This document shows positions 6,501 through 9,078 of a stretch of 9,078 bases of DNA, one piece after another (positions within the stretch are counted from its first letter, which is position 1; every line of letters starts with the position of its first letter). The notes beneath the pieces were generated by a model. It searched no databases. It saw only the letters and a program-made list of their open reading frames with translations, and was not told the DNA's origin. This DNA is from Verrucomicrobiaceae bacterium. Lineage in GTDB: Bacteria > Verrucomicrobiota > Verrucomicrobiia > Verrucomicrobiales > Verrucomicrobiaceae. The DNA lies in NCBI GenBank assembly GCA_021151605.1, contig JAGKWZ010000229.1:1-9078 (forward strand). The letters run 5' to 3'. Position numbers and translations under genes: made by a program.

Positions 6501-8500
6501 GTCAGGTCTCTACTAATGCCCTCGGCGATAACGGCAACGATCAGGATGACGAAGACGCGCTGAATGCCGCGCTCGTAGATGCTCACGCAGGCTATGATTT
6601 GCCACTCGCCGTGCGTGCGACCCATGCCGGCGCCGGCATGGCTTACCTTGAAGTCTTCGCTGATTGGAATGCGGATGGCTTCTTCAACAACACTGACGAG
6701 CGCGTGGAAGTCGATGTGCCACCGGGCTCCGCCGACGTGACCTTCATAGCCCTCTTCCGCGTACCAATGACTGCCACTACTACGCAGCCTATCGCCGTGC
6801 GTTTGCGCCTCTCCAGCATCAAGAACCTCGCCCCTGTCGGCCTCGCGCCAAATGGCGAAGTGGAGGACTACTTCATCGCTCCTGCCCGGCAGATGATCGA
6901 CTACGGCGACCTCAATGATGCAAGCGGCACTACGGAAACCACCGCCATCGGCACCGCTCCGGGCACGGTCGTCGATTTGAGCACCGTCACGCAAGGCAAT
7001 TACCGCACAATGAAGTTCAATCTCGGACCGCGTCACATCGGGCGACAGGATTTGAATCTCTGCCTTGAAGCCCTCCGCCCGGAAACCCAAGTGGATGGCG
7101 AAGATGATGCCCACACCTCCGTCAATGCCGACGGCGATGATCTTGATCTCGGTACACCACCCAATGGAGGCATCTCACCCGCACCCGTGGGGGACAATGA
7201 CGAAGCTGGCCCCTACTACACGGTCTTGCGCCAGCAGTTCGATCCGCTATCGCTGGAATTCACCCTTACGCTTTATGCCAGCGTGGCAATTCGCAATGAG
7301 ACCGGGCAGCCTGCCTTCCTCAAGGCGTTCATTGATGGCAACAACGATGGCGACTTCGATGACTCCGATGAGTCCTCGATCACCATCGTGCCATCACCTC
7401 TCGACGTCGCTGGTGTTGGGCCTGACTTCACAATTGACCGGCCTGACGCCATGGCCGGTCGCAAGTTCCGCACTCCGCTCGCCAGCATTCCTTCCACGGT
7501 GCCCGGAATTCTTCCGCCCGCTTACGGCATTCTGTTCATCGTCAAAGCGAAGCTCCCATCAACGGACACCGGCATTCGCGGCTTTATCAAGAAGCTACCC
7601 ATCCGCCTGCGCCTCTCCACCACGCCAGGACTTGGCTCTATCAACACCAGCCTAACGGACCCGATCCCTGACGGCGAAGTTGAGGACCAGATGATCTCGT
7701 TCAACGCCAGCTTCGACAATCCTTATCCGCGCACCACGGACACCATCAACACGGTTAACACAGTCAAATCCTGGTCCGACCTCGTGGACAAGAACACCGA
7801 CACACGTTTCGATGGATTCAGTCACTTCCCGCTAAACTTCTACCAGGCCTTCAACAACGAATGGCACTTCGAGAACGGCCTCACGCTGCAAGGCAACAAC
7901 CCGCTGGTCCCCGCCTCGCTCATGCAAAACCTGCCGAACGGAATTGTGCCCTACTTCCACAAGGCGGAACTCTTTGGCCAGCTCGCCATCCATTGGGGTA
8001 CCGTGAACTTTAGGAACCTCGGAGGCTATCGGACCTTCATGAATCAATCGAACCAAACCGGCGAAGACTCGGCTCCGCTCGGCGACATCGACGGCGACGG
8101 CATCGCGAACTACTACGAGTTCGCCTTCGGCTCCAATCCAGCACTACCCAGTTCCGTGCCGATGTTTGTTCCCCGCATCGCCTCGCAGTCCAGCACTCCG
8201 CCCGGAGGTCGCGGCATAGCACTCGCCGAATCTGCGAATTACCTCGTGCTTCCCTATCTCCGCCGTGCTGGCGGCTCCACCAGCGGTGTAATCTACACCA
8301 CGCCTGATGCTATCTACCAACCTCAAGCCTCGAAAGATTTGGTCAACTGGGCTGAACCCATCGAGCATGCGTCTGTGCCAAGTGATCTGCCGGCTCCACC
8401 TGCTGGCTACGAATGGGGAGCCGTGCGTTTGCCGACTCCCGCCGATACTGATCCCAGCATGAAGGGCTTTATCCGTATACAACTCAACGCAGGACCTTAA
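506..8500 (+). CDS. Giant secreted multi-domain protein with ten GEVED modules
   Basis: This gene encodes 2664 residues, probably an exported surface or extracellular structural protein or adhesin; that role is inferred, and no catalytic domain is recognisable. The ATG is preferred because it begins a classical signal peptide (MKTR, hydrophobic core at residues 5-16, probable cleavage after AEA at 21) and an in-frame stop lies just upstream. Residues 24-372 are about 21 short Pro/Gly/aromatic repeats with spaced cysteines. Residues 393-2410 are ten modules that each begin near 'DFGDLPD' and end in 'PDGEVEDY' or a close variant. Each carries an 'NGARH'-like motif, an acidic 'DGQP...GDD...DDED' stretch, a calcium-loop-like 'FxDWNxDGxFxDxxE' and an 'RLRLST' strand. 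The final GEVED starts are at residues 549, 757, 937, 1104, 1275, 1543, 1717, 1939, 2117 and 2390. The remaining 254 residues contain DxDGDG and SKDLVNW motifs. There is no LPXTG, PEP-CTERM-like tail or C-terminal membrane segment. The gene is flanked by terminators, so it is probably monocistronic. The frame is intact throughout. Confidence 0.93.
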   Translation: MKTRVLLCATLLVFNIQWAEAVNCPAGSYADNGVCRLADPGFYVPVAGATAQMMCPVGTFTSAPGSTTPTPAEPGHYVSRPGASSQTICPIGTFATGSGNVAPTPAQPGYYVPMPGATAQTPCAPGFFTAVPGMSVPTPAASGFYVPVAGASAQLPAPAGSFATGPAATGVVVCPVGTYAPAGSATPILCAPGSFTAVAGASAPTPAPPGSFVSGSGSTAATPTPAGTFAAGPAATSPTLAPPGSFSPGNATAPTLCPAGYYAPYEGMAAPLAAAPGYYVPEAGATAQIIVPAGNYAAGPAATGYTQCPAGTYAPAGSAAPIPCPGGYYAAAGAASPTICPAGSFAPPGSAAPIQCPADYYAPQGSAAPIYCPGLPAGSTTSSPQNYNGAQLDFGDLADSPYPTKLPNGARHVISPGIFLGAGPPDAEPDGQAGATATNDDTTSGDDEDSVDVRALYAYKSTPFHLRVKCKNTTGTAAYLTVFIDWNNNGLFTDANEVQVVTVPSSASEVSTLVHFNVPANAAVGTNVAMRLRFTTTQGISDSGLASDGEVEDYLLPVANPAFDWSDLPDSAAGSVPGTWGSASIPDYRTRANDNGPVHPILPGLWFANDSGTTALHIDAEVDGLPNAASTGDNVSGDNDESPMYVNLTSATTVLDGTRTHQNVTLAASLAVENITGTAAKAFGFIDVNADGDFDDAGEQSAPIIVPGDGSMSSVVFTFSFASPPMAPSTTTTFTNALRFRISTDASLPADGPATHGEVEDSLVTYSLTMGNYNPEQDWGDLPIKYPTKRNNNGARHNFTMMLTLGYSYTDGELDGQPSANARGDDINSMFSSDETAFASAAFSAYPGMTGALVPVAVANSTGSPAQVSVFIDWNDDGDFNDLNEISRVMEPTGTSFSILNVPFDVPATASTTQPLAVRIRLSSQTGLSAGGIAPDGEVEDYMIHLGSPMDYGDLTAPYPTTYAENGPRHAASQTLFIGNTTPDLENDGQPTPFAGGDDAAGSSDEDGFTAPPVFVRGQNVALPVSVSNNTGSMSFLTAFVDWDNNGTFSGAETYVLSVASIGTQTKTFNLSVPLTTSTTTPLAVRLRLSTTASLTAVGAAPDGEVEDHLFNVEDAALDFGDLPDNYKTISVSNGPHHVITGNLFLGSAAPDGEADGQPNTTAAGDDNNGLDDEDALAASLVRAHAGFDLGLIVTVTNDLAEMAYLHTFVDWDGDGVFNNTNEYVRVNVAPGIHLGTAAPTFRVPLNATTTNPIAVRLRLSTDKGLTSTGSAPDGEVEDFFIPPAKQIIDYGDLQDGSTLTTGNGTAPGVVTNLSTVSQGDYRTMKHDLGPRHIARQDLAIALETQDPVSAVDGEDDAHPNSTADGDNFDTPALPNGGVAPVLGADDENKGNLMSTLLLQRIDPVTLTVTMAYYGNVAIRNETGGPAYLSAFMDSNNDGDFDDTDEAALTIGHGGVALLDAAYPNVRADLGTNYATSDPVISPTAPGALPNPYGFVFVIKAQLPLTDTGIRGFTKKLPIRLRLSTTPGLGSVNTSLADPIPDGEVEDHIANVVATFGNPYRQPMDFGDLFAPYPTLFANNGARHTITPDLFIGPLVPDVEADGQPTTAANGDDNTDTDDEDGLIAPVIIAGGSNNLSVKTTNNAGKAAKLWAFGDWNHDGDFADANEVASALVPIGTNTITLTFNVPNEAITATPTAIRLRLSTEDALGPAGYAPDGEVEDYLVPVHQPGGLIDFGDLPDLIAGSASGVHGSANPPDYKTKASDGGPSHVIVPGIGFSNIAPSSAAYVDAEPDGAQSPDAKGDDNSGNDDESGIVVTYGALSTSVIRDGAFSEAEVTVQFRSAVWNATPSIAYTAHFFDTNNNGNFEDAADTVVRQSFTSSALSTYPPGVGNVGFVFDTAVLHFKDLPPGGGFIERTFAIRSRISTDGGMTSIGAASDGEVEDHVVKVQFYVDPADMANPDYGDLPDIYKTTHAVDGARHLISGSLYLGSKVPDGEADGQVSTNALGDNGNDQDDEDALNAALVDAHAGYDLPLAVRATHAGAGMAYLEVFADWNADGFFNNTDERVEVDVPPGSADVTFIALFRVPMTATTTQPIAVRLRLSSIKNLAPVGLAPNGEVEDYFIAPARQMIDYGDLNDASGTTETTAIGTAPGTVVDLSTVTQGNYRTMKFNLGPRHIGRQDLNLCLEALRPETQVDGEDDAHTSVNADGDDLDLGTPPNGGISPAPVGDNDEAGPYYTVLRQQFDPLSLEFTLTLYASVAIRNETGQPAFLKAFIDGNNDGDFDDSDESSITIVPSPLDVAGVGPDFTIDRPDAMAGRKFRTPLASIPSTVPGILPPAYGILFIVKAKLPSTDTGIRGFIKKLPIRLRLSTTPGLGSINTSLTDPIPDGEVEDQMISFNASFDNPYPRTTDTINTVNTVKSWSDLVDKNTDTRFDGFSHFPLNFYQAFNNEWHFENGLTLQGNNPLVPASLMQNLPNGIVPYFHKAELFGQLAIHWGTVNFRNLGGYRTFMNQSNQTGEDSAPLGDIDGDGIANYYEFAFGSNPALPSSVPMFVPRIASQSSTPPGGRGIALAESANYLVLPYLRRAGGSTSGVIYTTPDAIYQPQASKDLVNWAEPIEHASVPSDLPAPPAGYEWGAVRLPTPADTDPSMKGFIRIQLNAGP
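575..1621 (+). repeat. N-terminal tandem repeat region (about 21 units of 16-18 codons)
   Basis: Residues 24-372 of the giant protein consist of units of the form P-x-G-x-[YF]-x-x-x-x-G-[AS]-x-A-x-x-x-C/P. They resemble the PAGTY/PGYYVP repeats of many bacterial surface proteins and, distantly, the Cys-rich GCC2/GCC3 (ephrin-receptor-like) repeats. In the first third, cysteines sit at residues 55, 89 and 123, exactly 34 residues apart, so every second unit carries one. In the last third they sit at 308, 324, 340, 356 and 372, exactly 16 apart, one per unit. The middle has cysteines at 174, 190 and 257. A larger copy is visible as well: residues 142-190 (929-1075) match residues 276-324 (1331-1477) at 33 of 49 positions by hand alignment. 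Proline, glycine and aromatic spacing suggests an extended stalk; disulfide bonding is possible but not shown. Confidence 0.85.
2195..2836 (+). repeat. B-type GEVED module, copy 1 (module 2)
   Basis: This is residues 564-777 of the giant protein, paired with module 8 (5705-6385). Both replace the compact start with an insertion: 'GSVPGTWGSASIPDYRTRA' here and 'GSASGVHGSANPPDYKTKA' there. Both carry 'GDN(N/x)SG(D)NDES' instead of the DDEDG of other modules, and a long stretch before an [FS]R-I-STD strand in place of RLRLST. This copy ends in GEVEDS rather than GEVEDY and contains an otherwise complete loop, DVNADGDFDDAGE. Confidence 0.8.
3860..5197 (+). repeat. C-D double module, copy 1 (modules 5 and 6)
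   Basis: This is residues 1119-1564, a 446-residue block recurring as residues 1961-2410 (6386-7735). Shared diagnostic segments include 'AHAGFDL/AHAGYDL', 'VFNNTNE/FFNNTDE', 'GPRHIARQDL/GPRHIGRQDL', 'VDGEDDAH' and 'VAIRNETGGPA/VAIRNETGQPA'. The last 40 codons of the long module (5027-5146 against 7568-7687) differ by only three amino acids, yet 18 other codons differ silently by hand count. Confidence 0.85.
5705..6385 (+). repeat. B-type GEVED module, copy 2 (module 8)
   Basis: This is residues 1734-1960, the partner of module 2. It is slightly longer, because a 'STYPPGVGNVGFVFDTAV' stretch and a 'PPGGGFIERTFA' turn lie before the terminal strand. The acidic loop is DTNNNGNFEDAAD, which lacks the closing Glu found in the other full-length loops. 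It ends in SDGEVEDH. Confidence 0.8.
6386..7735 (+). repeat. C-D double module, copy 2 (modules 9 and 10)
   Basis: This is residues 1961-2410, the partner of 3860-5197. Module 9 ends in 'APNGEVEDY', where the other copies have Asp or His before GEVED. Module 10 contains an extra segment around residues 2293-2325 ('SPLDVAGVGPDF', 'AMAGRKFRTPL'), where module 6 instead has 'GHGGVALLDAAYPN'. The insertion region of the long subtype has therefore diverged while its C-terminal strands have not. Confidence 0.83.
7736..8500 (+). other. C-terminal region of the giant protein: DxDGDG loop and SKDLVNW module
   Basis: Residues 2411-2664 contain no further GEVED unit. The first part (around 'SWSDLVDKNTDTRFDGF' and 'NEWHFENGLTLQGNNP') is not recognised. 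At residues 2526-2538, 'GDIDGDGIANYYE' is a dockerin or thrombospondin-3-like calcium loop, followed by 'FAFGSNP'. This is like the 'DSDGDGxxNxxEYxxGxNP' segment that precedes the end of many verrucomicrobial secreted proteins. The last hundred residues carry 'QASKDLVNW' and end in 'GFIRIQLNAGP', matching the 'SSDLxxW ... FxRLxV' terminal pattern of such proteins. A role in folding or export of the C-terminus is inference. Confidence 0.6.
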
Positions 8501-8553
8501 AGTCGTGCAGTGGTGCAATCTTCTATGCCACCGACATGGAAATCACGACTTTT
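8499..8553. terminator. Terminator-like inverted repeat at the 3' end of the giant gene
   Basis: AAAGTCGTG (8499-8507) is perfectly complementary to CACGACTTT (8544-8552). The 9-bp stem overlaps the last two bases of the TAA stop and ends in a run of four T (8550-8553). The 36-base interior can form a second, weaker hairpin (GTGG at 8510-8513 with CCAC at 8528-8531). The A-run on the left arm would give U residues on the other strand, so it may act in both directions between these convergent genes. The large loop makes it weaker than a classical terminator. Confidence 0.45.
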
Positions 8554-8626
8554 AGTCCGGCTATTGTGTCTGAAGAAACTTTGGAAATCACCAAAGTGGA
8601 AATAGGAAAGAATCACCGGAAATCAT
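8537..8626. repeat. Short direct repeats GGAAATCA in the convergent intergenic region
   Basis: GGAAATCA occurs at 8538-8545, 8583-8590 and 8618-8625, with a variant GGAAATAG at 8598-8605. The first two are part of an identical 10-mer, TGGAAATCAC (8537-8546 and 8582-8591). The last copy overlaps the stop codon of the uvrA-type gene. Spacings of 45, 15 and 20 bases are irregular, so this is not a CRISPR or iteron array of standard form. No function is assigned. Confidence 0.4.
8570..8597 (-). terminator. Rho-independent terminator after the uvrA-type gene
   Basis: ACTTTGG (8578-8584) pairs perfectly with CCAAAGT (8591-8597) around a 6-base loop. Read on the minus strand, it lies 25 bases past the stop codon of the uvrA-type gene and is followed by TTCTTCA. 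The stem is only moderately GC-rich and the T tract is interrupted, so strength is uncertain. On the plus strand it is followed by GGAAATAGG, so it should act only on the minus-strand transcript. Confidence 0.5.
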
Positions 8627-9078
8627 GATGCCAGCACCTGCCGCAGGAACGGCGCGGTGACGCTGGTTTTGTGCTTGGACACTTGCTCAGGAGTGCCGCT
8701 GGCGACGAGTTGGCCGCCTTCGGCTCCGGCTTCGGGGCCGATGTCGATGAGGTAGTCGGCTTCGGCGAAGACGTCGGGGTGATGCTCGATGACGACGACG
8801 GTGTGACCTTCATCGACGAGGCGATGGAGGACGTCGATGAGGCGGCAGACATCGCTCATGTGCAGGCCGATGGTGGGCTCTTCGATGAGGTAAAGGTTCC
8901 GCTTTTCGGTTTTCAGGCCGCGCAGCTTTTGCGTGATGGTTTTACCCTGGCCGACGCTGAGTTCGGTGACGAGCTTCATGCGCTGAGCCTCGCCGCCACT
9001 GAGCGTGGGGCTGGGCTGGCCGAGCTGGAGATAGCCGACACCCGTGTCGGCGAGCAATTGCAGCGGTCGGGCGATGCG
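8623..9078 (-). CDS. uvrA: UvrA-family excinuclease ABC subunit A, C-terminal 151 residues (5' end outside window)
   Basis: This is the C-terminal ATPase half of UvrA, the dimeric ABC-type damage sensor that loads UvrB in nucleotide excision repair in the cytoplasm. From the right edge inward, the fragment shows 'GVGYLQLGQPSPTLSGGEAQ', which is the ABC signature LSGGE preceded by the UvrA hallmark LGQP. The Walker B region 'LYLIEEPTIGLH' follows, then 'LHRLVDEGHTVVVIEHH' with the switch His, and 'DIGPEAGAEGG' near the end. The stop is TGA at 8625-8623. Two features differ from textbook UvrA. The Walker B Asp of 'LDEPT' is Glu, and about 20 residues lie between 'ELS' and 'LYLI', where E. coli UvrA has 7. 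Both suggest a divergent UvrA, possibly the long duplicated form, rather than the canonical housekeeping copy. The frame is open to the window edge; a TTG at 9057 is only an internal Leu. Confidence 0.93.
   Translation of the reverse strand, partial: RIARPLQLLADTGVGYLQLGQPSPTLSGGEAQRMKLVTELSVGQGKTITQKLRGLKTEKRNLYLIEEPTIGLHMSDVCRLIDVLHRLVDEGHTVVVIEHHPDVFAEADYLIDIGPEAGAEGGQLVASGTPEQVSKHKTSVTAPFLRQVLAS

Larger units (their letters stand above)
1682..7735 (+). repeat. Array of ten GEVED modules in four subtypes
   Basis: Module starts (the D of D[FYW][GS]DL) fall at residues 393, 564, 778, 951, 1119, 1290, 1565, 1734, 1961 and 2132. The resulting lengths are about 171, 214, 173, 168, 171, 275, 169, 227, 171 and 279 residues. 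By length and motif the order is A-B-A-A-C-D-A-B-C-D. A is the standard short form. B carries a 'GS/AS..PDY[RK]T' insertion and an altered start. C has 'LV[RD]AHAG[FY]DL'. D is the long form with 'DLSTVTQGNYRTMK'-type and 'TGIRGF[TI]KKLPIRLRLS' segments. Each module has an acidic loop starting at residues 485, 687, 873, 1042, 1211, 1434, 1655, 1859, 2053 and 2277. In module 4 the loop is one residue shorter (DWDNNGTFSGAE), and in module 8 the closing Glu is Asp. The GEVED name follows the conserved terminal motif of a known domain family; a beta-sandwich fold with bound calcium is inferred. Confidence 0.88.

Noticed and set aside
8440..8500. Possible cell-wall or membrane sorting signal at the C-terminus of the giant protein.
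   Set aside because: The last residues (GFIRIQLNAGP) contain no LPXTG, no PEP-type motif, no hydrophobic helix and no terminal basic cluster.

Overview
The window holds one very large gene flanked by two partial genes, in GC-rich DNA. The source is probably a member of the Verrucomicrobiota, or less likely the Planctomycetota. This is inferred from the long array of GEVED-type modules, the 'DxDGDGxxNxxEF' calcium-loop motif followed by an 'SxDLxxW' C-terminal module, and a divergent UvrA with an LIEEPT Walker B. No single marker here settles the phylum.

Layout: (1) Positions 1-314, + strand, are the C-terminal end of a protein with a cyclic-nucleotide-binding domain and no helix-turn-helix after it. 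(2) Positions 315-505 are intergenic, with a good intrinsic terminator (353-380) and an AAGGAG box unusually far from the next start codon. (3) Positions 506-8500, + strand, encode a 2664-residue protein with a signal peptide. Its parts are about 21 short Pro/Gly/Cys repeats (residues 24-372), ten GEVED modules (393-2410) and a C-terminal region with a DxDGDG loop and an SKDLVNW motif. (4) Positions 8501-8622 are a short convergent intergenic region with terminator-like hairpins and short direct repeats. (5) Positions 8623-9078, - strand, are the last 151 codons of a uvrA-type gene, running off the right edge.

The giant protein is most likely exported and surface-associated or released, and built as a long calcium-stabilised rod. 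Nine of its ten GEVED modules have a complete D-x-[ND]-x-[ND]-G-x-F acidic loop closed by Glu at a constant distance, or by Asp in one module; the tenth has a shortened loop. No enzymatic domain is visible, so adhesion or a structural role is inference. Its main interest is internal architecture: a large-scale duplication in which distinct module subtypes recur in the same order, and a change of period in the N-terminal repeats from 34 to 16 residues between cysteines. The three genes show no functional link. I see no mobile element, CRISPR array, RNA gene or defence system.
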